This document shows, piece by piece, positions 15,045 to 22,475 of a stretch of DNA of 49,438 bases (position 1 is its first letter; each line of letters starts with the position of its first letter). Source of the stretch: Bacteroidota bacterium (GTDB lineage: Bacteria > Bacteroidota > Bacteroidia > Flavobacteriales > Flavobacteriaceae); contig JAEWCF010000073.1 of the NCBI GenBank assembly GCA_023390775.1, positions 1 to 49,438 of the forward strand, written 5' to 3'. The notes beneath the pieces are model-generated. The model searched no databases. It was not told the origin of the DNA and was given only the letters and a program-made list of their open reading frames with translations. Position numbers and translations under genes: made by a program.

Positions 15045-16289
15045 ATGATATCATTCCAGGACCTTAACCTGTCCACCAGCATACTCGAGGCCATCAAGGA
15101 CGAAGGCTATACGCAACCCACACCGATTCAGCAACAGGCGATTCCAATCGTGATGGAAGGCCGCGACCTGATCGGTTGCGCCCAGACCGGCACGGGAAAG
15201 ACCGCAGCGTTCGCGATTCCCATCATCCACCAACTGCACCGGATGCAATCGTCCAAGCGGCACCGCCACATCAGGGCGCTCGTGGTCACCCCGACACGCG
15301 AACTCGCGTTGCAGATCGGCGAAAGCTTTGACACGTACGGTCGCTACACCGGCATCAAGCAACTGACGATCTTTGGAGGCGTATCCCAAGTCCCGCAGGT
15401 GGACGAACTTAAGCGCGGCATCGACGTGTTGATCGCGACGCCCGGAAGGCTGCTCGACCTTCACAAGCAGGGTTTCATCGACCTGGACCACCTGCACGCT
15501 TTGGTTTTGGACGAGGCCGACCAGATGCTCGACATGGGCTTCATCAACGATGTCAAGAAAATCGTGAAGCTGACGCCCGACAATCGCCAAACGCTGTTGT
15601 TTTCGGCGACCATGCCCATCGCGATCCGCGAACTTGCCGAAATGTTCCTCACCGACCCCGCGCAGGTACAGGTGGCTCCCGTTTCTTCAACCGCCGAGCG
15701 CGTCGAGCAGCGAATCTACTTCGTGGAAAAGACCGATAAGCGAAAACTGCTTTACCATCTGATCCGGAACGAGCACATTACCGATGTATTGGTTTTTTCC
15801 CGGACCAAGCACGGGGCCGACAACGTCGTTAGGGCGCTCCGCAAGCAGGGAGTGGCCGCAGAGGCGATCCACGGCGACAAATCGCAGGGAGCGCGCCAGA
15901 GGGTGCTCGAAAGTTTCAAGCGCAAGGAAGTTGGCGTTTTGGTAGCCACCGACATCGCCGCGCGCGGTATCGACATCGACCAGTTGCCGTATGTGATCAA
16001 TTTTGACCTTCCGAATATTCCCGAAACTTACGTGCACCGCATCGGACGGACAGCGCGCGCCGGCCGCGGGGGTATTGCGATCTCGTTTTGCGCGAAAGAC
16101 GAGGAAGTATATTGGAAGGATATCAAGAAACTCATCCGCGTGGATGTCACGGAGATCCACGACCATCCCTATCCGTGGAGGGGCAAACCCGCCGAAGAGC
16201 CAAAAGCGGCGCCAAAACAGCAGCAACATTCTTCAAACAAGTCGCGCAAGTCACAGGCTTCCAAGCAAAACAAGAAGCGCTGGTACTAG
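15045..16289 (+). CDS. DEAD-box ATP-dependent RNA helicase (RhlE-like)
   Basis: About 414 residues from ATG 15045 (MISFQDLNLS). All superfamily-2 motifs are present in order: Q motif TPIQQQAIP, Walker A AQTGTGKTAAF (about residue 45), PTRELALQ, TPGRLLDL, DEADQML (about residue 150), SATMP, then VFSRTKHGADNV, ATDIAARGIDI and HRIGRTARAGRGG in the second RecA domain. The C-terminal 45 residues are a Lys/Ser/Gln-rich tail that probably binds RNA. Likely roles are RNA remodelling, ribosome assembly or cold adaptation. It has its own promoter and a CTAG stop overlap with the convergent sensor kinase. Confidence 0.95.
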   Translation: MISFQDLNLSTSILEAIKDEGYTQPTPIQQQAIPIVMEGRDLIGCAQTGTGKTAAFAIPIIHQLHRMQSSKRHRHIRALVVTPTRELALQIGESFDTYGRYTGIKQLTIFGGVSQVPQVDELKRGIDVLIATPGRLLDLHKQGFIDLDHLHALVLDEADQMLDMGFINDVKKIVKLTPDNRQTLLFSATMPIAIRELAEMFLTDPAQVQVAPVSSTAERVEQRIYFVEKTDKRKLLYHLIRNEHITDVLVFSRTKHGADNVVRALRKQGVAAEAIHGDKSQGARQRVLESFKRKEVGVLVATDIAARGIDIDQLPYVINFDLPNIPETYVHRIGRTARAGRGGIAISFCAKDEEVYWKDIKKLIRVDVTEIHDHPYPWRGKPAEEPKAAPKQQQHSSNKSRKSQASKQNKKRWY

Positions 16290-18484
16290 ACGGAAGTTGC
16301 CGTCCTGACAATCTGTGAATTCAGGATCCTGAACAGCGTCACGGGCTCGAAGGGCTTGATGATGATGTCGTTCATACCGGACGAAATCGCCTCTTCGGTA
16401 ATCTCCTCCTTTTCAAAGGCGGTCAGCGCCACGATGGGAACGGTGATCCCGCGTTCGCGGATTTTCCGCGTGGTCTCGAACCCGTTCATCCCCGGCATGT
16501 TGATGTCCATCAGTATGACATCGTAGGTGTTGCGCTCGAGCATGGAGAGGGCGGCGTGGCCATCGTCGGCGAGGTGGCAACGCAGGTTGTTGTTTTCCAG
16601 GATTTTGCGCGTGACCATTTGGTTGATCTTGTTGTCCTCGACCACCAATACGGTGAAAATCTGTGCCGATGTGAGGTCGACCTCGATGTTGTTGATGATC
16701 TCCAGGGTCTTGTCGGGATTTACTTCAAAGGCGATGGTGAACGAAAAGGTGGTCCCGACGCCTTCGGTACTTTTTAGATGGATCTCGCTGCCAAAAAGCG
16801 CGATCAGCCGCTTGACAATGGACAAACCCAGGCCGGTCCCCTGGTAATCGTCCTGCTTGCGCTCGATCTGTACGAATTTCTCGAATATTTTCCCCTGGTC
16901 GGCGGGCGCGATCCCAATGCCGTTGTCGCGGACCTCGAAGTAGATGTAGTGCATGTTGCCCTCAACTTTTTCAAGTTGGGCCGAGACCACGACCTCCCCG
17001 TTCTTGGTAAATTTCAAGGCATTGCTCACCAGGTTCATGAAAATCTGCGAGAGGCGGAGCTTGTCGCCAATGACAAATTCCGGGATATCGGTGTCGATTT
17101 CCGCCGAAAGGCTGTTGTTGTTGCGGTTGGCGATGAACTGCAGCGAATTCTTGATCGTATTGAGTTCGTCCCCAATGTTGAACGTCAGGTTTTCCAGTGT
17201 CAGGCGATTTTCTTCTATCTTGTTGATCTGCAGGATGTCATTGACCAATGCGAGAAGGTATTTTGCCGAAAATTTAAGCGAGTTCAAATGCGTGCTCCCG
17301 GCGAGTTCCTTGTGTTCGTCAAGGATCATGTTGGTAATGCCCACCACGCCGTAAAGCGGGGTCCGGAGTTCGTGGCTGATGGTCGAGACAAATTGAGATT
17401 TGAGTTTGGACGCTTCCTCCGCCTTGTCGCGGGCCAGTTTGAGTTCCTCGTTGGCGGCGGTAAGCTCAAGATTCATGTTGCGTTTGTAGCGGTAATTTTG
17501 ATAGAGCAGATAGAGCAGCACCAGCAACACCGCCACCCCGATGATGAACACTATCATCACCGTACGCGATCGCTGCAATTTCAGGTCCTGGATCTCCTTT
17601 TCCGATTCGATCTTGTCCAGGGCGCGTTTGTATTCGTCGATTTCAAAATTGATCCCCTCGGCGGCCGCTCTTCGCAACTTGCCGTTGTCGTAGATGCTCT
17701 GTGATAACCTGTGGTGCAACTGCAGGTGGAGATACGCCTCGTCGTGCCGTCCGACCTTGCGCAGGAACTCGGCATATTCCTCGAAAATATAGGAAAGGTC
17801 AAGCTCCTGCCGGTTCTTTCGCGCCGATTCGATGGCTTTCCTGTAATATGATTCAGCCTCCTTGTTCTGGTTGCGATTGCTGAAATCCATCGCGTTGAGC
17901 ATCAGAGAAATAGCTTCGAGGTTGTCATCGATGTACTTCTCCCGATGGTCATTGATGAATTGCAGGTGCGGCCTTCCCGAAGGATAATCGTTTATATCGA
18001 AATAGGCCCAGGCGAGATTCAACCGCGTGAGGACGAGCCTGGAAGTATCGCGAGTCTTTTCGGCAAACTCCAAAGCCTTGCCGTAATGCGCCACGCCGGC
18101 GGCAAAATCCTTTTTTTCAAAGATGTAGATATTGCCGATATTGTTGTGGTACCAACCCTTGATGGAATCATTGTTTGTCCGGTCGGCATAGGCCAATGCC
18201 TTGCGGTAATTCGCGATGGCCTTGTCATTTTCCGATAGTTCTTCGTAATTGCCCGCGATGGTATTGTAGGCCGCGGCAATCTGCTCATTATCCTTGAGAT
18301 AGATGCCTCTTTTTAAAGCTTCGCGCGCAAGGGAAAGCGACTCCTTGAACTTGTAATCGAGCATCAGGTTATACGCCGTATCGTTGATCGCGACAAGCGA
18401 CGCATGGTCATAGCCGGGTGGCTGCGACAAGGCGTATTGCAAGGGAAGCAACAGGATGAGAAGCGCTTTTTGCAGTAGGGACAT
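16286..18484 (-). CDS. Hybrid sensor histidine kinase with periplasmic TPR domain
   Basis: 732 residues. The signal peptide (MSLLQKALLILLLPLQYALS) precedes about six TPR-like helical repeats in the periplasm (residues 25-290). A membrane helix follows at about 308-330 (TVMIVFIIGVAVLLVLLYLL), then a short coiled coil and a HisKA domain with phospho-accepting His371 in STISHELRTP. The ATPase domain shows MNLVSNALKFT, DNGIGIAP and GTGLGLSIVKRL. A C-terminal receiver has Asp660 in ILMDINMPG and a conserved K in IIIKPFEP. No HPt or response regulator gene is adjacent, so its output partner lies elsewhere. A perfect -7 box precedes it. Confidence 0.94.
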   Translation of the reverse strand: MSLLQKALLILLLPLQYALSQPPGYDHASLVAINDTAYNLMLDYKFKESLSLAREALKRGIYLKDNEQIAAAYNTIAGNYEELSENDKAIANYRKALAYADRTNNDSIKGWYHNNIGNIYIFEKKDFAAGVAHYGKALEFAEKTRDTSRLVLTRLNLAWAYFDINDYPSGRPHLQFINDHREKYIDDNLEAISLMLNAMDFSNRNQNKEAESYYRKAIESARKNRQELDLSYIFEEYAEFLRKVGRHDEAYLHLQLHHRLSQSIYDNGKLRRAAAEGINFEIDEYKRALDKIESEKEIQDLKLQRSRTVMIVFIIGVAVLLVLLYLLYQNYRYKRNMNLELTAANEELKLARDKAEEASKLKSQFVSTISHELRTPLYGVVGITNMILDEHKELAGSTHLNSLKFSAKYLLALVNDILQINKIEENRLTLENLTFNIGDELNTIKNSLQFIANRNNNSLSAEIDTDIPEFVIGDKLRLSQIFMNLVSNALKFTKNGEVVVSAQLEKVEGNMHYIYFEVRDNGIGIAPADQGKIFEKFVQIERKQDDYQGTGLGLSIVKRLIALFGSEIHLKSTEGVGTTFSFTIAFEVNPDKTLEIINNIEVDLTSAQIFTVLVVEDNKINQMVTRKILENNNLRCHLADDGHAALSMLERNTYDVILMDINMPGMNGFETTRKIRERGITVPIVALTAFEKEEITEEAISSGMNDIIIKPFEPVTLFRILNSQIVRTATSV

Positions 18485-18502
18485 AAAGCAGTATTATGGG
18501 GC

Positions 18503-18510
18503 CAAATATA
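18503..18510 (-). promoter_or_regulatory. -7 promoter element of the TPR hybrid kinase
   Basis: On the minus strand this reads TATATTTG, an exact TAnnTTTG match, 18 bp upstream of the kinase ATG at 18484. Confidence 0.6.
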
Positions 18511-18570
18511 GCAAACATAACAAGCCCCTGACCGACAGCCTGAAAACTTGCCGGCCGGGGCGGCGTCGGA

Positions 18571-20262
18571 TCAGTTCCTGATCAATTTGCGGTATTTGAT
18601 GCGTTTTGGGGTAACATCGCCCAGGCGCTTTTTCTTGTTCTCTTCATAATCGGAGAACGACCCTTCAAAAAAGTACACTTCGGAATTTCCTTCAAAAGCA
18701 AGGATGTGCGTACAGATTCGGTCCAAAAACCAACGGTCGTGCGAAATGACAACGGCGCATCCGGCGAAATTCTCCAGTCCTTCCTCAAGGGCGCGCAGCG
18801 TGTTGATGTCGAGGTCATTGGTAGGTTCGTCCAGGAGCAGCACGTTTCCTTCCTCCTTGAGGGTCATGGCCAGGTGAAGGCGGTTGCGTTCGCCGCCCGA
18901 AAGCATGGAGACCTTTTTGTTCTGATCGCTTCCGCCAAAGTTGAACCGGCTCAGGTAAGCGCGTGAATTGACCTGTTTGCCGCCCATCATGATGAGTTCC
19001 TGCCCGTCGCAAAAATTTTCCCAGATGGTCTTTTCGGGATTGATGTTGGAGTGCGACTGGTCCACATAGGCAATCTTGACGGTCTCGCCCACCTTGAACT
19101 CACCCGCATCGGGCGTTTCCTCACCCATGATCATCCTGAAAATGGTGGTCTTACCCGCGCCGTTCGGACCGATGATGCCCACAATTCCAGCCTGGGGAAG
19201 CGTAAAATTCAAATTATCATAAAGCAGTTTGTCGCCGTAACCCTTGGCAACCCCGATCGCCTCGATGACGTTCGTTCCGAGCCGTGGCCCGTTCGGGATA
19301 TAGATCTCGAGTTTTTCGTCGAGCTGCTTCTGGTCTTCGTTGAGGAGCTTGTCGTAATTCTGCAGACGCGCCTTTTGCTTGGTCTGGCGGCCCTTGGCGC
19401 CCTGTCGGACCCATTCAAGCTCGCGCTCGAGGGTCTTGCGGCGTTTGGAGGCGACTTTCTCCTCCTGGGCCATCCGGGTGGATTTCTGGTCGAGCCATGA
19501 GGAATAGTTGCCCTTCCACGGAATGCCTTCTCCCCTGTCCAGTTCGAGAATCCATCCCGCCACATTGTCAAGGAAATAACGGTCGTGGGTCACGGCGATT
19601 ACCGTTCCGGCGTATTGTGCCAGGTGCTGCTCGAGCCAGAGAACACTCTCGGCATCGAGGTGGTTGGTGGGTTCGTCAAGCAAAAGGACATCGGGTTGCT
19701 GGAGCAGCAACCGGCATAGTGCCACGCGGCGGCGCTCCCCGCCCGAGAGTACCTTTATCGGGGTGTCGGGATCGGGCGTGCGCAGGGCATCCATCGCGAT
19801 CTCGAGCTTGGTGTCGATTTCCCAGGCGCCCAGCGCGTCGATCTTATCCTGGAGTTCGGCCTGCCTGTCCATCAGCTTCTGCATCTTGTCGGCATCCTCA
19901 TAGACTTCCGGAAGCCCGAATTGGTCATTGATCTTGTTGAACTCGTCCAGTACCGCCATGGTCGAGGCCACGCCCTCGCGGACGATCTCGATCACGGTCT
20001 TCGATTCGTCGAGCTGCGGCTCCTGCTCCAGATATCCTACAGTATAGCCCGGCGCGAAGACAACATCGCCCTGGTAATTCTTGTCGACACCCGCGATGAT
20101 GCGAAGGAGTGACGATTTTCCGGAGCCGTTAAGGCCCAGGATCCCGATTTTCGCACCGTAGAAAAAACTGAGGTAAATGTCCTTGAGGACCTGTTTGTTG
20201 CTTGCCGAATACGTCTTGGAAACGCGCGACATGGAGAAGATTACTTTCTTATCGTCAGACAT
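18571..20262 (-). CDS. ettA: Energy-dependent translational throttle protein EttA (ABC-F ATPase)
   Basis: 563 residues, close to E. coli EttA. Two ABC ATPase domains without membrane segments: the first with Walker A GLNGSGKSS, signature SGGERRRVALC and Walker B LLLDEPTNHLD; the second with Walker A GPNGAGKTT, signature SGGERNRLHLA and LLLDEPTNDLD. Between them is the basic linker (ARLQNYDKLLNEDQKQ) that contacts the ribosomal E site and tRNA in this family. It gates entry of ribosomes into elongation according to ATP/ADP ratio. It is downstream of a small membrane-protein gene on the same strand, with a 99-bp gap. Confidence 0.94.
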   Translation of the reverse strand: MSDDKKVIFSMSRVSKTYSASNKQVLKDIYLSFFYGAKIGILGLNGSGKSSLLRIIAGVDKNYQGDVVFAPGYTVGYLEQEPQLDESKTVIEIVREGVASTMAVLDEFNKINDQFGLPEVYEDADKMQKLMDRQAELQDKIDALGAWEIDTKLEIAMDALRTPDPDTPIKVLSGGERRRVALCRLLLQQPDVLLLDEPTNHLDAESVLWLEQHLAQYAGTVIAVTHDRYFLDNVAGWILELDRGEGIPWKGNYSSWLDQKSTRMAQEEKVASKRRKTLERELEWVRQGAKGRQTKQKARLQNYDKLLNEDQKQLDEKLEIYIPNGPRLGTNVIEAIGVAKGYGDKLLYDNLNFTLPQAGIVGIIGPNGAGKTTIFRMIMGEETPDAGEFKVGETVKIAYVDQSHSNINPEKTIWENFCDGQELIMMGGKQVNSRAYLSRFNFGGSDQNKKVSMLSGGERNRLHLAMTLKEEGNVLLLDEPTNDLDINTLRALEEGLENFAGCAVVISHDRWFLDRICTHILAFEGNSEVYFFEGSFSDYEENKKKRLGDVTPKRIKYRKLIRN

Positions 20263-20272
20263 AAGTCAGGAA

Positions 20273-20293
20273 ATTTTGAATTTTAAATTTTGA
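20273..20293. repeat. Short heptanucleotide array (ATTTTRA)
   Basis: Three in-phase units, ATTTTGA, ATTTTAA and ATTTTGA, lie directly upstream of ettA in the 99-bp gap to the small membrane-protein gene. The low complexity makes chance likely for this one alone; it is listed because the 7-bp period recurs in the window. Confidence 0.45.
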
Positions 20294-20361
20294 ATTGGGT
20301 GTTCGTTAATCGGGAGACAGCTGGATTAAAATACTGCGAGTAAAAGAATTTTCGATTCGGC

Positions 20362-20544
20362 TTAAACCCTACCTTTTAGCGAACTGAAAACCCACCCGTT
20401 GGCCAAAAAGCCCACACCAACGGCCGCAAACCCCCATCCGGCGACTTCATTGTACCTGAACGCTCCCAGCCCGATAAGCAGGAGCCCCATGACGAACATG
20501 ATGAAACTGGCCCAGCCCAGGATCGTATTTTTGTTGATGCCCAT
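20362..20544 (-). CDS. Small two-helix membrane protein (CAL67264-like)
   Basis: 60 residues: MGINKNTILGWASFIMFVMG begins the first hydrophobic helix and VAGWGFAAVGVGFLANGWVF forms the second, with a basic SSLKGRV end. It resembles the small membrane-protein family that I know as CAL67264 from Flavobacteriaceae; that name is from memory. The function is unknown. The nearest promoter-like sequence is GATATTTG (7 of 8 matches, 20562-20569 on the minus strand), 18 bp upstream of the start. It lies between the GH15 gene and ettA, all on the minus strand. Confidence 0.8.
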   Translation of the reverse strand: MGINKNTILGWASFIMFVMGLLLIGLGAFRYNEVAGWGFAAVGVGFLANGWVFSSLKGRV

Positions 20545-20597
20545 TGATGTTTTTTAGGTTGCAAATATCGGGAATTGGAGCCAAAAAACACCATATT

Positions 20598-22403
20598 TCA
20601 GAGATCCTGTTCGAGTTTGCCCAATACCTGTTCTTCCCCGGCCAAGGAAGATAGCGTAATGGCCGTTTCCACCAATGCCAAATGCGAATACGCCTGAGGG
20701 AAATTGCCCAGCAATCGTTTGGTCTTGAAGTCAAGGTCCTCGCTAAAGAGGCCGACGTGGTTGGCGTAGCCCAACAATGTGTCAAAATGCTTTTCGGCTG
20801 CCTTTCGGTCCCCGATTTTGTACAGGCTGTTGATATACCAGAAGGTGCAGATGGTGAACGACGACGAGGGCAGCCCGAAGTCATCCCGGTTTTTGTACCT
20901 ATACAGGAGGCCATCGTGCATCAGGTCGCGTCCGATCGCGCGTACCGTGGAGACGAATCTCTCCTGCCGCGCGTCGATGAACCCGTAGGTTTCCATCAGA
21001 AGCACCGAGGCGTCCAAATCATCCGATCCATACGACTGGGTAAAGGCGCCCACCTTATCATTCCAGGCCTTGTCGTGGATCTCGTCGCGGATCGCATCGG
21101 CCAATGCCTGCCATTTTTTTGCCTTCGCCGATTTTCCGAGGATTTCCGCCACCTTCACCGCCCGGTCGATCGCGGTCCAGCACAGTACCTTGGAAAAGGT
21201 GAAATGCCGGGATTCGGTCCGGAATTCCCAAATCCCCTTGTCGGGTTCCTGCCAGTGTTGGGCCACCACCCACACAATGCCTTTGGTAATGTTCCAAAGG
21301 TCCTCGCCGTTGACAATCGCCGTGCTGAAGTAGGTGAATTGCTGATGGATGACGTCCATCAGGATGCCGTAGATATCGTTCTGCTTTTGGGAATAGGCCG
21401 CATTGCCGATGCGCACCGGCGCCGATCCCTTGTACCCCGAAAGATGGTCGAGGATTTCTTCGGTAAGGGTCTTTTCTTTATTGATCCCGTACATGATCTG
21501 GAGCTTTTCGTCCTTGTCGGGAATCAGGTCCACGATGAACTGCAGGTAGCGCTGCGCCATCTGTTTGTGGCCGAGCGTGGAGAGGACCTTTATGACCATC
21601 GAGGCATCGCGCACCCAGCAAAAACGGTAATCCCAGTTGCGCACTTCGCCCAACGTTTCGGGAAGGGATGTGGTCGCCGCGGCCAGTACCGCTCCGGTCT
21701 TCTCATAGGAAAGCAGTTTCAGGGTAATGGCGCTTCGCCGGATCTGTGCGTTGTATTTTTGATAAACGGGCGTCATATCGGACCAATTCATCCAATAGAC
21801 CTTGGTTCTCTCAAACTCCAAACGAATGCGTTCGGTGGTGGGTTTAAAAATTTTTTCATTGTACCCGACAAGGAAAAAGCCATCGCCATGCGCCGTTATC
21901 GGGCGGCCCGCGGCAATAGCTTCGAGGTCAAAGGAACTGTACAGGTAAAGCGTGTCGAATTTTGCCGTATCGGTAAGGCTGACGATGAAATCGGCCTTGA
22001 CGTGTGTTGCCGTGGGATTGAGCGCATATTCCAGCCTGGGGTCATAGATCACCCTGAAAACGGGCCTGCCGCGAAGCACCTTGACATACCGGACAATCTC
22101 CGGCGGGGCGTGCGAGGTCCCGTCATCCCGCAAATAGCGCGGCATAAAATCGCGGATTTCAAAGACATTCGGGCCATCGTCAAAAGTGGTGATCAAAATA
22201 CTGGTATCGTCGAGGTATTCCTGGCTGATCGAATAACCGTCGGCAACAATGGCAAACCGCCCTCCAATTTCCTCGTCCAACAGATGCGCGAAAACGGCCG
22301 AGGAATCGAATTCGGGCAGGCAGCACCAATCGATGGAACCCGTGCGTGAAACCAATGCGCCACTGCGGCAGTTGCCGATCATTCCGTAATCAAGGTTGTC
22401 CAT
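20598..22403 (-). CDS. Glycoside hydrolase family 15 protein (trehalase or glucoamylase)
   Basis: 601 residues without signal peptide, so cytoplasmic. An N-terminal beta-sandwich (IGNCRSGALVSRTGSIDW) precedes the (alpha/alpha)6 barrel. GH15 motifs: NWDYRFCWVRDASMVIKVL, GIWEFRTESRHFTFSKVLCW with the catalytic acid in GIWE, and GLFSEDLDFKTKRLLGNFPQ with the catalytic base in FSED, followed by AYSHLALVETAI. Family members are glucoamylases, glucodextranases or trehalases. The divergent trehalose-6-phosphate synthase/phosphatase gene 72 bp away makes trehalase the better guess, but this is contextual inference only. Confidence 0.9.
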   Translation of the reverse strand: MDNLDYGMIGNCRSGALVSRTGSIDWCCLPEFDSSAVFAHLLDEEIGGRFAIVADGYSISQEYLDDTSILITTFDDGPNVFEIRDFMPRYLRDDGTSHAPPEIVRYVKVLRGRPVFRVIYDPRLEYALNPTATHVKADFIVSLTDTAKFDTLYLYSSFDLEAIAAGRPITAHGDGFFLVGYNEKIFKPTTERIRLEFERTKVYWMNWSDMTPVYQKYNAQIRRSAITLKLLSYEKTGAVLAAATTSLPETLGEVRNWDYRFCWVRDASMVIKVLSTLGHKQMAQRYLQFIVDLIPDKDEKLQIMYGINKEKTLTEEILDHLSGYKGSAPVRIGNAAYSQKQNDIYGILMDVIHQQFTYFSTAIVNGEDLWNITKGIVWVVAQHWQEPDKGIWEFRTESRHFTFSKVLCWTAIDRAVKVAEILGKSAKAKKWQALADAIRDEIHDKAWNDKVGAFTQSYGSDDLDASVLLMETYGFIDARQERFVSTVRAIGRDLMHDGLLYRYKNRDDFGLPSSSFTICTFWYINSLYKIGDRKAAEKHFDTLLGYANHVGLFSEDLDFKTKRLLGNFPQAYSHLALVETAITLSSLAGEEQVLGKLEQDL

Positions 22404-22475
22404 AAGATATCCTTAACAGGCCTGCGGGCCTTATTTCCTTAAATTTACAAAATGCCGAATGAATACACGCCAATC

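Noticed and set aside
20682..22349. A 555-codon plus-strand frame opposite the GH15 gene
   Set aside because: The GH15 frame has full catalytic motifs; the plus frame is Val/Arg/His-rich with no motif, typical of an antisense shadow in GC-rich DNA.
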